From assembly GCA_949035555.1 (NCBI GenBank), contig CAROLD010000002.1, forward strand, positions 182,978 through 246,977: a stretch of 64,000 bases of DNA, read 5' to 3'. Positions 7,281 to 16,103 of this stretch are shown in pieces (the first letter of the stretch is position 1; each line of letters starts with the position of its first letter). Position numbers and translations under genes: made by a program. The stretch comes from an uncultured bacterium (GTDB taxonomy: Bacteria > Cyanobacteriota > Vampirovibrionia > Gastranaerophilales > Gastranaerophilaceae). The notes below the pieces were generated by a model that saw only the letters and a program-made list of their open reading frames with translations, had not been told where the DNA came from and ran no database searches.

Positions 7281-8378
7281 ATGACAAAAAAAAGACAATC
7301 AAGCTCCTCAGTAATCAGTGTTATGGAAGATGATGCACTAGATTTACAAGATATTAGCGAGGATGCTGTTCTTGGTGAAGATAATGATGATATCAATTAC
7401 ATGAATGTTGATATTTCAACAGATAATATTGAAGACATTGTTACATCAAAAATGGGCGACAAACTTTCTCATGAAGATATTTATATGATGCATTCATCAG
7501 AAGAAGCAGACCCGAATGATTTAGAAATCCCAAAAAACATCGCAATTGATGATCCGGTAAGATTATATTTGCGCGAAATCGGCAGAATTAAATTATTATC
7601 AGCAAATGAAGAAATCGAACTTGCAAGAAAAATTTTAGAAGGCGGAACCCCTGGCGCTATCGCAAAAAGAAAATTAGTTCAAGCAAACTTACGTTTAGTA
7701 GTAAGTATCGCTAAAAAATACGTAGGCCGCGGAATGTTATTCTTAGACTTGATTCAAGAAGGCAACTTGGGCTTAATCCGTGCGGCTGAAAAATTTGACC
7801 ACGAAAGAGGTTTTAAATTCTCAACTTACGCAACTTGGTGGATTAGACAGGCAATTACCCGTGCTATCGCTGATCAGGCAAGAACAATCAGAATTCCTGT
7901 TCACATGGTTGAAACAATCAACAAATTGAAAAAAGTTACAAGAAAACTTGCTCAAGACTTGTCAAGAAAACCAACCGAAGATGAATTAGCGGCAGAAATG
8001 AACGTATCAATTTCAAAACTTCGCGAAATCATTAAAATTGCACAAGAACCTCTTTCATTGGAAACTCCAATCGGTAAAGAAGAAGATTCACGTTTAGGCG
8101 ATTTTATTGAAGACAAAGAAGCAGACGCACCTGTAAAAATGGTTGCATCAGAATTATTAAAAGAAGATCTTGCCGAAGTGCTTTGCACATTGTCACCAAG
8201 AGAACGTGACGTATTGAGATTACGTTTCGGAATGGACGACGGACGCCAAAGAACACTTGAAGAAGTAGGTCAATTGTTCGGCGTAACCCGTGAACGTATC
8301 AGACAGATTGAAGCAAAAGCTCTAAGAAAATTGCGTCACCCTAACCGCAAAAAACGCTTAGAAGAATACGTTGAATAA
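7281..8378 (+). CDS. rpoD: primary RNA polymerase sigma factor (sigma-70/RpoD type)
   Basis: A 365-residue group-1 sigma factor. After an acidic N-terminal region of about 85 residues comes region 1.2 (DDPVRLYLREIGRIKLL). Region 2 follows (IQEGNLGLIRAAEKFDHERG, then FSTYATWWIRQAITRAI), then region 3 and region 4.2 with the HTH FGVTRERIRQIEAKALRKLR. Region 2.4 resembles normal sigma-70, which fits the TATAAT boxes seen through the window. It starts one base after the dnaG stop; GGAGAAG upstream lies inside dnaG. It ends at a strong bidirectional terminator. Confidence 0.97.
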   Translation: MTKKRQSSSSVISVMEDDALDLQDISEDAVLGEDNDDINYMNVDISTDNIEDIVTSKMGDKLSHEDIYMMHSSEEADPNDLEIPKNIAIDDPVRLYLREIGRIKLLSANEEIELARKILEGGTPGAIAKRKLVQANLRLVVSIAKKYVGRGMLFLDLIQEGNLGLIRAAEKFDHERGFKFSTYATWWIRQAITRAIADQARTIRIPVHMVETINKLKKVTRKLAQDLSRKPTEDELAAEMNVSISKLREIIKIAQEPLSLETPIGKEEDSRLGDFIEDKEADAPVKMVASELLKEDLAEVLCTLSPRERDVLRLRFGMDDGRQRTLEEVGQLFGVTRERIRQIEAKALRKLRHPNRKKRLEEYVE

Positions 8379-8382
8379 GATT

Positions 8383-8410
8383 AAAAAAGTCCCAATCAAG
8401 GGACTTTTTT
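8383..8410. terminator. bidirectional terminator between rpoD and the 8421 gene
   Basis: AAAAAAGTCCC / GGGACTTTTTT, a perfect 11-bp stem with a 6-nt loop; it can serve both convergent genes. Confidence 0.9.
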
Positions 8411-8420
8411 ATTGGATAAA

Positions 8421-8633
8421 TTAATTTTTGATATAAATCTCTAATTTATCTATAGTTCTTTTAAACTTATCCAGAATTAAATCAATAATAGTTGTAATAT
8501 GAGAGCAATCTTTATCATTTTCACAACACAAATCCAGAGCCTCCTGCTCGATTTCTGTGAGAGTATAGACCGACATCAACTCCTTGTGAATATTAGATAA
8601 ACTGTCATTTTTCACAAATTTCTTCTTTTGCAT
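8421..8633 (-). CDS. small helical protein, unknown function
   Basis: A 70-residue protein predicted to be nearly all helical, with two amphipathic helices (SVYTLTEIEQEALDLCCE and the stretch TTIIDLILDKFKRTIDKLE) joined by an acidic loop with a Cys. It has a perfect AAAAGGAGG Shine-Dalgarno site, so it is a true gene. Its layout is like the products at 35980-36204 and 54900-55133: similar length, the same helix-loop-helix order and an acidic Asp-rich loop. Similarity is weak by eye. No family recognised. Confidence 0.7.
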   Translation of the reverse strand: MQKKKFVKNDSLSNIHKELMSVYTLTEIEQEALDLCCENDKDCSHITTIIDLILDKFKRTIDKLEIYIKN

Positions 8634-8741
8634 AGCATAACCTCCTTTTCAAATTATTATATTTAGTTAAATAAACATTGTCTATGACGTACACTACATA
8701 AATTAAGAGGTTTACTTCCTAATTGATATAAATTTTGTAAC

Positions 8742-8820
8742 GTCACCCTGATGAAAATCAGGGTCTATCAATGTTGGTTCAGCCCATAGGGAATAGACTC
8801 CGGATCGAGTCCGGAGTGAC
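8742..8820. repeat. palindromic intergenic repeat, about 80 bp (copy 1)
   Basis: The element begins GTCACCCTGA and ends GGAGTGAC. Each end forms its own hairpin (CCCTGAT/ATCAGGG and ACTCCGGA/TCCGGAGT) around a core containing CTATCAATGTTGG. A second copy in opposite orientation lies at 54774-54855. Confidence 0.75.
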
Positions 8821-8951
8821 ACAAACTGTAACTTAATAACACCTTGTCCATTTTGTAATTATCCGTTATAATGACAAAAAACACAACCAGTACCACGGAC
8901 AAAAGCATTAAATGTTAGTTTATCGGAATTGCTAAAATTTTAAAATGTTTA

Positions 8952-8960
8952 TGCTACAAT
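8952..8960 (+). promoter_or_regulatory. extended -10 promoter of the L,D-transpeptidase gene
   Basis: TGC-TACAAT, 9 nt before the ATG at 8970; no Shine-Dalgarno site. The leader would be at most 2-3 nt. Confidence 0.45.
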
Positions 8961-8969
8961 GGTTATCCT

Positions 8970-9584
8970 ATGAGAATACCCGCAATTAATACAATAAGAA
9001 ATACTTTGGGGGCATTAGCAGTTGGAGGAACAATACTTTTTTCTCCTATGGCGGCAAAAGCACAAACCCCAAAAGATACATTTGAATATACACAAACAAT
9101 CCCGCCGCAGGGGACAACAGATTCGCTTGCACTGAAAGCCGCGCCAAATCCGCAGGTGAAAGTAAAAGGCGAAGTTAAGAATGCGGTTTTTGTAGTGGAT
9201 TTGTCAAAAAATGTTCTTTATCACTACGACGAAAACGGCAAAGCATTAGAAGCATTTTCTATCGCATCAGGAAAACCTTCGACTCCAACTCATGAAGGAG
9301 TTCGAATAGTTTCACACGTTGAATCTTATCCGTATAGAAACGCTCCAAAAACTACAAAACGTTACAAAAATCCGCGCGATTACGGCCCAAGAGCAATTAT
9401 TTTAGATAAAATTAATCCGATAACAGGTGAAACTTCATATTATGGCGAATTTATTCACGGGAATAAAGATGCTTCAAGTATTGGAAAATATGCTTCACAA
9501 GGCTGTATGCGTATGGATAACGAAGTTATTAAGCGACTGGCAAAACAAGTTAAACGTGGATTGCTGGTTGTAATAAAAAAATAA
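8970..9584 (+). CDS. L,D-transpeptidase (YkuD family), exported
   Basis: A 204-residue protein with an N-terminal signal sequence ending near AAKAQ (residue 32) and a YkuD catalytic domain from about residue 70. The catalytic motif is complete: His163-Gly in FIHGNK, then SQGCMRM with the nucleophile Cys179 and the conserved Arg181. Enzymes of this family cross-link peptidoglycan peptides at meso-diaminopimelate or attach proteins to the wall, in the periplasm. No LysM or other anchor domain is attached. The gene stands alone, 35 nt upstream of the ThiE-like gene. It has a -10 box close to the ATG and no Shine-Dalgarno site. Confidence 0.92.
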   Translation: MRIPAINTIRNTLGALAVGGTILFSPMAAKAQTPKDTFEYTQTIPPQGTTDSLALKAAPNPQVKVKGEVKNAVFVVDLSKNVLYHYDENGKALEAFSIASGKPSTPTHEGVRIVSHVESYPYRNAPKTTKRYKNPRDYGPRAIILDKINPITGETSYYGEFIHGNKDASSIGKYASQGCMRMDNEVIKRLAKQVKRGLLVVIKK

Positions 9585-9619
9585 TTTATGTTAAAATTTT
9601 CACATAAGGATTTTGCGTT

Positions 9620-10258
9620 ATGTGGAACAAATTAAAAGAACAATTTAACCTTTTGAAACTCGAAAAAAAGAAATTGTATTTAATTACAAATTCAGATAAA
9701 TTCCAGTCAAAAGACGAGTTTCTTGATGCAACAGCCTCTGCTTTGCAAGGCGGAGTTGATATTATAATGTACAGAGAAACGAGTATTCGCGACAACGTGA
9801 AGGTTGAAATCGCCCACAAACTTCGAGCACTATGTGACGAGTTCGGGGCAACACTAATCATTAATGACAGAGCGGATATTGCTCAAATTGTCGAAGCTGA
9901 GGGGGTTCACCTAGGCTCAAATGACATAAACCCGCAAGATGCAAGAACAATTTTAGGTGAAAACGCAATTATCGGCAAAACCACACACAACCCTGACGAA
10001 GTTATTGAAGCAGTTAACGAGGGGGTTGATTATATAACATTTGAACCTGTACCGCAAAACGATGATACAGTGGAAAGTTATATCGGATGGGTTAGCGAAA
10101 ATATAGATATTCCCGTTTTCTTTGCTGGCGAAATTAATCTGAACAACGTCAATGAACTTATCCAAAACGGAGCAAAAAAGATTGCCCTCACTGAAGCCGT
10201 GATGTATGCCGCAAGCCCTGAACAAACTGCAAGAAAATTATTAACATACCTTCCTTAA
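9620..10258 (+). CDS. thiE: thiamine-phosphate synthase-like protein (ThiE/TenI family)
   Basis: A 212-residue TIM-barrel protein. ThiE couples the pyrimidine and thiazole halves of thiamine. Family landmarks are YLITN at the start, NDRADIA (82-88), GVHLGSNDINPQDAR (95-109) and IGKTTH (118-123). Some catalytic positions deviate: the usual Q-x-REK segment reads MYRETS here, and the pyrophosphate-binding G-P-x-x-T-x-T-K loop reads FEPVPQND. It could be a true ThiE of a divergent lineage or a TenI-like relative. No other thiamine gene and no TPP riboswitch is seen upstream. AAGGA lies 9 nt before the ATG. Confidence 0.75.
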   Translation: MWNKLKEQFNLLKLEKKKLYLITNSDKFQSKDEFLDATASALQGGVDIIMYRETSIRDNVKVEIAHKLRALCDEFGATLIINDRADIAQIVEAEGVHLGSNDINPQDARTILGENAIIGKTTHNPDEVIEAVNEGVDYITFEPVPQNDDTVESYIGWVSENIDIPVFFAGEINLNNVNELIQNGAKKIALTEAVMYAASPEQTARKLLTYLP

Positions 10259-10348
10259 CTTCACAATAGTTAATAAATAGTCAAATATTCTTTATATTTT
10301 GTTTTATTAAACATAGTGTAGTGTGAAAATTATAAAAAGGCAGGTATA

Positions 10349-11596
10349 ATGATTAATTCTGTAAACTCTCTTCCAATGGTGCAAAACGTTAATGTACAAG
10401 GCACCAATAACAAAAATGTACAAATTGAAAACAATACCCCGAAACAAGTTCCAGACGCAAACTTAAACGGTACAAATGCACTGGCATCATATAATGTGGG
10501 ACTTATTTCAAAACCTGAGAAAAAACCTTTGGAACCTGCACTTCCGACAGTCTTGCAGCCCGAAGCAATCCACTCAATGGGAGGCGACAGAATTTACTCT
10601 TCAACAGGAACCCTGAATACAATCGTTAAAAAAGGAAGCGACAATACCACCGCAGTATTCACCATGGATCCTGCGGCACCGAATGATGCAATCAGCAAAA
10701 TCGAATTTTTTGATCAGGAAACAGGAAAACTTGTCAGAGTTCAATACAACCACAACGAAATCAAAGAAGGTCAAATGCCTGTGATGAAAGCTATTGAAAT
10801 CTTTGATTACACACCTGACGGAAAAATTGGAACAGGAACAGTTTACCAAGACGGAAAACCATATTCCGTATGGAGAAACGAAACCGCTCTTGATGGAACA
10901 CAAATGTCTTCTATCTACAATTATGCAGACAAAACTTCAACAGTTATAGAAACAAATCCAAACGGCGACATCGGCAGACAAATAAAATATGACGAAAACG
11001 GTAAAGTTGTAAGCATAACAAACCGTGATTTCAAAAACTTCGAAAAACAAACAACCTCATTTAGAGATGGAACAATAATTAAGAACGAAACAATTAAAAA
11101 AAATCCTATTCCAAACAAAACCGGAAAAGACCCTCTAAATGATAAAGATTTAGTTCCTGCAAAACCTTACATATTAGGTTATAATCCTCAAGAAGTTCAA
11201 GGTGAAAAGTTATATTATTCTAACGGTGTGTTGGAAAAAATTATCACCAATACAGCAGAAGGCGAAGTTATCCACGATTTTGACTGCAAAGGTAATTTAA
11301 AATCAATTTCAACCCCTGACGGCAAAACGATAATGTACACTACAGGTGATAATTTAAAAACATATTACACAGTAGAAGAAAAACTTCCTGACGGCGCAAC
11401 TAAAAAAACTGATTTTTCAGAAGACGGATTGAGTTCAGTTTCCATAATTTCCGCTGACGAAAAACAAGAAAAATATGTTGGTTTCTCAAAAGACGAAAAA
11501 ATGACAACATACTACGAAATAAACAAAGACGGCGAAAGAGTCCATATGGATTTTGACGAAAACGGCAACTTGATGAGTGCTGATTTGCAAGGATAA
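10349..11596 (+). CDS. YD-repeat-like protein, unknown function
   Basis: A 415-residue protein without a signal peptide. An Asn/Gln/Val-rich head (about 50 residues) precedes a body built of beta-rich repeats of the form Y/F-D-x-x-G-K-x-x, for example YDENGKVVSITN, FDCKGNLKSIS and FDENGNLMSADL, like the YD/RHS strands of larger surface toxins or wound-strand antigen-43-type repeats. The strand repeats are similar in style to those in the split protease at 18773-20835. A GGCAGG-type Shine-Dalgarno site precedes the ATG. There is no toxin tip or protease domain. Function unknown. Confidence 0.7.
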   Translation: MINSVNSLPMVQNVNVQGTNNKNVQIENNTPKQVPDANLNGTNALASYNVGLISKPEKKPLEPALPTVLQPEAIHSMGGDRIYSSTGTLNTIVKKGSDNTTAVFTMDPAAPNDAISKIEFFDQETGKLVRVQYNHNEIKEGQMPVMKAIEIFDYTPDGKIGTGTVYQDGKPYSVWRNETALDGTQMSSIYNYADKTSTVIETNPNGDIGRQIKYDENGKVVSITNRDFKNFEKQTTSFRDGTIIKNETIKKNPIPNKTGKDPLNDKDLVPAKPYILGYNPQEVQGEKLYYSNGVLEKIITNTAEGEVIHDFDCKGNLKSISTPDGKTIMYTTGDNLKTYYTVEEKLPDGATKKTDFSEDGLSSVSIISADEKQEKYVGFSKDEKMTTYYEINKDGERVHMDFDENGNLMSADLQG

Positions 11597-11671
11597 TTGA
11601 TAGTTTCTTTTAATCTTGCGTTTAAGGTGTTTTTTTATTAAAATATCCTTACAAAAGAAAAGGAGAAAACT

Positions 11672-11935
11672 ATGGCTCAACAATTCAATCCGCAAGGAAT
11701 GAGTGCACAGAATATCAAAAAACGCTATGCGGTTCTGGTTTTTATAAAAGGTTCAACAGCACCTTTAGTGTTGTATGTTAAAGATGCTGAAGCAGTTTAT
11801 GCGGAATTAACCGAAAAAATGCTTTCTAATCAAGCTGTCTTAATTGAAAAAGAAACAGACGGACCTTTGAAAAAAGTAAGTTTTATTTCTAACCAGATTG
11901 CAGCGCTTGCTATTCAGGAAGAGCAGTTTATATAG
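11672..11935 (+). CDS. conserved-looking small protein at the head of the yceD-fab cluster
   Basis: An 87-residue soluble protein (KKRYAVLVFIKGSTAPLVLY, then a helix AEAVYAELTEKMLSNQ and strands LIEKETDGPLKKVSFISNQI). The strand-helix-strand order suggests one small alpha/beta domain. AAAAGGAG precedes the ATG by 6 nt. It ends 8 nt before yceD, so it is probably the first gene of the yceD-rpmF-plsX-fabH transcription unit. I do not recognise the family. Confidence 0.7.
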   Translation: MAQQFNPQGMSAQNIKKRYAVLVFIKGSTAPLVLYVKDAEAVYAELTEKMLSNQAVLIEKETDGPLKKVSFISNQIAALAIQEEQFI

Positions 11936-11943
11936 AGAAAACA

Positions 11944-12444
11944 ATGGAAAAAATATTATCACTTGAAGATTTAGAAAATGCCGATAACAAAACGCTTTAC
12001 TTTACCTTGGAAGAAGAAATCGAAGGTATAGACTGCGTCAGCCCGATACATGCCGAGTTATGCGCAAAATCCCTCGGAGATTTTGTTCAAATTTCAGGAC
12101 ATGTTACAGGTGTTGTGAATTTGGAATGCGATTTGTGTCTTGAAAAATTTGAACACAAATTAGATTTCGATATCGATGAATTATACTCAAAACAATCTCT
12201 AATAGGGGATTACGAAGAATCAGGACAGGAATTCGAAATCAAAGACGGTCAATTTGTTACAGACTTGAACGGCGAGAAAGAAATTGATATTTATGACTTA
12301 TTGTATCAATCTGTAATATTAAGTTTTCCAAATAAAAAAGTTTGTGGTATTAATTGTAAAGGGAAGGAATTTCTCTCAGAAGAAAATTTACCCGACCCAA
12401 GATTGGAAGTCTTTAACAACATCCAAATTAACCCAAAAAATTAG
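11944..12444 (+). CDS. yceD: YceD/DUF177 family protein
   Basis: A 166-residue acidic protein with the YceD signature: a Cys pair in CDLCLEKF near residue 61 and a second pair in VCGINCKG near residue 137, probably a metal or structural site. Together with the position directly upstream of rpmF and plsX this makes the call secure. In other bacteria YceD (also called Rpn) affects 23S rRNA processing. It shares the operon with ribosomal protein L32 and the phospholipid gene plsX. Confidence 0.9.
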   Translation: MEKILSLEDLENADNKTLYFTLEEEIEGIDCVSPIHAELCAKSLGDFVQISGHVTGVVNLECDLCLEKFEHKLDFDIDELYSKQSLIGDYEESGQEFEIKDGQFVTDLNGEKEIDIYDLLYQSVILSFPNKKVCGINCKGKEFLSEENLPDPRLEVFNNIQINPKN

Positions 12445-12475
12445 TTAGTACAGAAAATAAAAAAGGAAGAACAAA

Positions 12476-12787
12476 ATGGCAGTACCTAAGAAAAGAACAG
12501 GACATTCTGCTCAAGGCAGCAGAAGAGCTAATTGGAAAGCTACTAAACCTGAAACAACTAAATGCCCTAATTGCGGCGAAACAGTTTTAACTCATACAGT
12601 ATGTACAGCTTGCGGAACTTACAAAGGTCAACCGGTAAGACTTGCTGACAAAGAAGCTGCTGTAGCTGTTGCAGAAGCTCCTAAAAAAACAACTAAAAAA
12701 TCAGCAAAAAAAGCTGAAAAAGTTGAAGAAACTGTAGTTGAAGAAGTTAAAGCAGAAGAAACTGTTGAAGAAAAAACAGAAGAATAA
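12476..12787 (+). CDS. rpmF: 50S ribosomal protein L32 with a long charged C-terminal tail
   Basis: The first 60 residues are a normal L32: AVPKKRTGHSAQGSRRANW, then the zinc-ribbon pairs CPNCGE and CTACGTYKG. The usual protein ends near residue 60. Here about 43 extra residues follow, first Lys-rich (KKTTKKSAKKAEK) and then Glu/Val-rich to the end (EEVKAEETVEEKTEE). No stop or frameshift explains it; the reading frame is continuous and the stop is followed by a terminator-like hairpin. AAGGAAG precedes the ATG. Confidence 0.95.
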   Translation: MAVPKKRTGHSAQGSRRANWKATKPETTKCPNCGETVLTHTVCTACGTYKGQPVRLADKEAAVAVAEAPKKTTKKSAKKAEKVEETVVEEVKAEETVEEKTEE

Positions 12788-12799
12788 TTGAGATAACTT

Positions 12800-12829
12800 A
12801 AAAAGCGGTAATCTCGGTTACCGCTTTTT
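12800..12829 (+). terminator. terminator or attenuator between rpmF and plsX
   Basis: AAAAAGCGGTAA / TTACCGCTTTTT, a perfect 12-bp stem with a 6-nt loop ending in T residues. plsX starts 35 nt later, so read-through probably feeds the fab genes. Confidence 0.8.
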
Positions 12830-12863
12830 AATCATTGAGACCAAATACTTGGAGAGAGAAACA

Positions 12864-13928
12864 ATGGCAAGAATAGCAATAGATGCAATGGGCGGGGATT
12901 ATGCACCGCAGGCAATAGTTGAAGGGGCTGTATGGGCTGCACAGGAATACGGTGTAGGTCTTGAGCTTGTCGGCAGAGAAGACGATATTAAAGCTGAACT
13001 TGACAAAATTAGAAAAATCGGGTTCATCTCTTCTGATTGCGGCACAAAAGGTCACAACAGAAAGATTAAAATTGACCTTGATAAAATCGACTATACCATT
13101 ACTCACGCATCAGAAGTTATCGGCATGGGTGAAGCAGTAGGGCAATCAATCAGAAAGAAAAAGGACTCGTCAATTGTTGCCTCAGTTCGAGCAGTTGCCG
13201 AAGGCAGATGTGAAGCTGTTGTTTCAGCAGGTTCAACAGGTGCGGCTATGGCGGCAAGTTTGTTCGGTTTAGGCAGAATTCACGGAGTTGCAAGACCGGC
13301 AATTGCAGTTACTCTTCCAACAATGCACGATCCTGTTGTCCTTATTGACGGGGGCGCTAACAGTGAATGTACTGCCGAAATGCTTGCTCAATTTGCTGAA
13401 ATGGGTGTTGCATATGCAGAACATGTTGTTGGTATTACAAACCCGAAAGTTGGAATTTTGAGTATCGGCGAAGAAGAAGGAAAAGGTAATACCCTTGTTA
13501 AAGACACTTACCCGCTTCTGAAAGAGATGCATGAAAAAGGCTATATCAATTTCGTTGGTAACATTGAAGGAAAAGAATTATTTATAAATAAATGTGATGT
13601 TGTTGTTTGCGACGGTTTTGCAGGAAATGTTGCCCTAAAAGTTACTGAAGGAACCGCTTCAATGCTGTTAAAAATGATTTCTCGCGAATTCAAATCAGAT
13701 TTAATTGGCTGTATTATCGGCTTACTGGCAAAACCTTTCTTAAGAAGAATTTTAAAAAGAATTAATTGGGAAGGTTTTGGCGGAATGCTTTTATTAGGAG
13801 TCAAAGGGATTTCTGTTATCGCTCACGGAAGAAGCTCCTCATATGCTATGAAAAATGCCGTAAGAGCAGCAGTAAGAGTACTTAATAAAGATATTAATTC
13901 TAAAATTGCAGAAAATATAAACAGATAG
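12864..13928 (+). CDS. plsX: phosphate acyltransferase PlsX
   Basis: A 354-residue enzyme that turns acyl-ACP into acyl-phosphate, the acyl donor for PlsY in phospholipid synthesis. It opens with the family motif IAIDAMGGDYAP, and further on shows VSAGSTGAAMAASLFGLGR and LLGVKGISVIAHGRSS, all typical of PlsX. The ATG at 12864 is preferred to an in-frame TTG at 12849 because GGAGAG is 7 nt upstream and the protein then begins MARIAIDAMGGD as in relatives. fabH follows after 10 nt. Confidence 0.96.
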   Translation: MARIAIDAMGGDYAPQAIVEGAVWAAQEYGVGLELVGREDDIKAELDKIRKIGFISSDCGTKGHNRKIKIDLDKIDYTITHASEVIGMGEAVGQSIRKKKDSSIVASVRAVAEGRCEAVVSAGSTGAAMAASLFGLGRIHGVARPAIAVTLPTMHDPVVLIDGGANSECTAEMLAQFAEMGVAYAEHVVGITNPKVGILSIGEEEGKGNTLVKDTYPLLKEMHEKGYINFVGNIEGKELFINKCDVVVCDGFAGNVALKVTEGTASMLLKMISREFKSDLIGCIIGLLAKPFLRRILKRINWEGFGGMLLLGVKGISVIAHGRSSSYAMKNAVRAAVRVLNKDINSKIAENINR

Positions 13929-13938
13929 GAAATAAATT

Positions 13939-14949
13939 ATGTCAAATTGTGTAAAACCTCTTAGAATTGCCGGTGTAGGCTACAGTGTACCGCAAACAGT
14001 TTTAACTAACGATGATTTAACTAAACTGTATGAAACATCGGATGAATGGATTTATACAAGAACGGGAATTAAAGAAAGAAGAGTAGTTTCAGGCAACCAA
14101 GACGCTGTTGATTTAGGTTATGAAGCTTCACAAATGGCAATCGAAAAATCCGGATTCAAACTGGAAGAAATTGACTGCGTAATTGCGGCGGCTTCTGCTC
14201 CTCCTCAATTATATCCAGCACTTGCTTGCAATATTCAAGCAAGACTAGGAATTCCTGCATTTGTTCCTGCATTTGACTTAACAGCAGCCTGCACAGGCTT
14301 AATCTATGCTCTTCAAGTTGCAAGAGGTTTGATTGGTGCAGGTTTGTATAAAAAGATTTTACTTGTTGCATCAGATAACAATTCACGCCTTGTAGACTGG
14401 GAAGATAGAGGAACTTCAATTCTTTTCGGTGACGGCGCCGGTGCAATGGTTGTAACAGAAGCAGAAGACGGTGTTGATGATATTCTTTCACTTGATGTGA
14501 GAGCTGACGGCACAATAGGTCAATATATCTATCTTAATACCCCAGGTAAAAACTGCCCGCTTGTTGAACCTTGCGAAGAACTTGACTCTCATATTCACAT
14601 GGCAGGTCGTGATGTTTACAAATTCGTTGTTACAACTCTTCCACAATATGTTGATAAATGTATTGAAGATGCAGGAATGACTGCTGCGGATATCGATTAT
14701 TTAATCCCGCATCAGGCAAATCAAAGAATTATCGAAGCATTGCAGCAAAGACTTGAATATTCAGATGAAAAAGTTATTTCTAATATTAAATATTACGGAA
14801 ACACTTCAGCTGCATCTATTCCAATCGCTCTTGTTGAAGGTGTTGAAAAAGGTAAAATCAAACTCGGTTCAACAGCAATATTATGCGGATTTGGGGCAGG
14901 TATGACATGGGGTGCTGCAGTAGTTAGACTTCGCGAAGGTATCTGCTAG
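13939..14949 (+). CDS. fabH: 3-oxoacyl-ACP synthase III
   Basis: A 336-residue initiating condensing enzyme of type II fatty-acid synthesis, joining an acyl-CoA with malonyl-ACP. The catalytic triad is visible: Cys118 in AACTGLIYAL, His258 in PHQANQRI and Asn288 in YYGNTSAAS. The C-terminal GFGAGMTWGAA is also typical. It lies 10 nt after plsX. The TAG stop is immediately followed by a 64-bp-family repeat unit (14950-14997), which separates fabH from fabD. Confidence 0.97.
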   Translation: MSNCVKPLRIAGVGYSVPQTVLTNDDLTKLYETSDEWIYTRTGIKERRVVSGNQDAVDLGYEASQMAIEKSGFKLEEIDCVIAAASAPPQLYPALACNIQARLGIPAFVPAFDLTAACTGLIYALQVARGLIGAGLYKKILLVASDNNSRLVDWEDRGTSILFGDGAGAMVVTEAEDGVDDILSLDVRADGTIGQYIYLNTPGKNCPLVEPCEELDSHIHMAGRDVYKFVVTTLPQYVDKCIEDAGMTAADIDYLIPHQANQRIIEALQQRLEYSDEKVISNIKYYGNTSAASIPIALVEGVEKGKIKLGSTAILCGFGAGMTWGAAVVRLREGIC

Positions 14950-14997
14950 GTCCTTGCCGGACGGGGTATTGTGCTACCAGTTATGTTACACGTCGTA
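14950..14997 (+). repeat. 64-bp-family stop-codon repeat, copy a (single)
   Basis: The unit starts GTCCTTGCCGGACGGGGTA directly after the fabH stop codon and continues through TGCTACCA and GTTACACGTCG. GTCC/GGAC and GGTA/TACC form two mini hairpins. Confidence 0.75.
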
Positions 14998-15068
14998 TAG
15001 TAATGCAGTAATGCTATAAATAATAATTCATCCTATTGTAAATTATTTTACTTTACAGATATTTATTG

Positions 15069-15074
15069 TATAAT
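15069..15074 (+). promoter_or_regulatory. -10 box upstream of fabD
   Basis: A perfect TATAAT preceded by TG, 40 nt before the chosen fabD start. It could allow fabD-fabG transcription independent of fabH. Confidence 0.4.
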
Positions 15075-15113
15075 CAACATATTAAGAAGGGAATTAATTT
15101 GAGGGATATGAAT

Positions 15114-16061
15114 ATGGTTAAGAAAATAGCATTCGTTTTTCCTGGACAAGGCGCTCAGTCTGTTGGTATGGGAAAAGATTTATATGAAAACTTTGAGTCT
15201 GCAAAAAATGTTTTTGACACAGCAGACAAAGTTCTGGGTAAAAGCGTAACTTCATTATGCTTTGACGGTCCGGAAGAAGATTTGAAACAAACAGTTAACA
15301 CACAACCATCAATTGTAACAATGTCAATTGCAGCTTTAGAAGCATTTAAAGCAGAGTTAAATATTACACCAACCTATACAGCAGGTCACAGTTTAGGTGA
15401 ATATTGCGCAATGTATGCATCAGGCGTAATGGATTTGGAAACAACTCTGGTTGCTATCCAAAAAAGAGCTGACCTTATGGGACAAGTTCAAGGCGGCGCA
15501 ATGGCGGCAATTTTGAACGCTCCTGCCGGAAGCCTTGAAGAAGTATTAAAAGAAGCCTCAAGCGTTGGTTACGTTGATGTCGCAAACTACAACTCACCGG
15601 CTCAGGTGGTTATCACAGGTGCCGAAGCCGCTGTCCAAAAAGCAGGCGAATTATTACTTGAAAAAGGCGCAAGAAGAGTTGTTTCTCTGGCTGTTTCAGG
15701 TGCATTCCACTCTAAATTTTTAGAAGATGCAGGAAGAGAATTTGCAAACTTTGTAGAAGATTTAGACATCAGTAGTGCTTCAATCCCCGTTGTTACTAAC
15801 GTTGACGCTTCTGCAACAATTTCTGCAAATGATTTCAAAAACAAAATGCCTCGCCAGATTTATTCATCAGTTCACTGGACACAATCCATAGAAAATATGA
15901 TTGAAAACGGTGTTGATACATTCGTTGAAATCGGACCGGGAAAAGTGCTTTCAGGTTTGATTAAAAAAATCAATGCGGAAGCTAAAACATATAATGTCTT
16001 TGACAAAGCATCTCTTGATGCTACAGTTGCTTCTTTAAAAGAAGAAATGGCTATTGTTTAA
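15114..16061 (+). CDS. fabD: malonyl-CoA:ACP transacylase
   Basis: A 315-residue acyltransferase that loads malonate onto ACP. It begins IAFVFPGQGAQSVGMG as in all FabD proteins, has the nucleophile Ser93 in GHSLGEY and the catalytic His199 in SGAFHSKF. The ATG at 15114 is chosen because GAGGGA lies 7 nt upstream and the protein then aligns with the family start. An in-frame ATG two codons earlier (15108) and a TTG at 15099 are possible alternatives. The gene is the first after the repeat and has its own -10 box. Confidence 0.95.
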   Translation: MVKKIAFVFPGQGAQSVGMGKDLYENFESAKNVFDTADKVLGKSVTSLCFDGPEEDLKQTVNTQPSIVTMSIAALEAFKAELNITPTYTAGHSLGEYCAMYASGVMDLETTLVAIQKRADLMGQVQGGAMAAILNAPAGSLEEVLKEASSVGYVDVANYNSPAQVVITGAEAAVQKAGELLLEKGARRVVSLAVSGAFHSKFLEDAGREFANFVEDLDISSASIPVVTNVDASATISANDFKNKMPRQIYSSVHWTQSIENMIENGVDTFVEIGPGKVLSGLIKKINAEAKTYNVFDKASLDATVASLKEEMAIV

Positions 16062-16103
16062 AAGTATAACGGTTAAATCCGACAAATATAAGGAGAAAAA
16101 ATT

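Noticed and set aside
12849..12863. Upstream TTG start for plsX
   Set aside because: The ATG at 12864 has GGAGAG at proper spacing and gives the family-standard N-terminus.
14156..14515. Long open frame antisense to fabH, reading as a Leu/Gln/His-rich protein
   Set aside because: It has no Shine-Dalgarno site and low-complexity composition, and it exists only because the codons of fabH, a clear conserved gene, leave it open.
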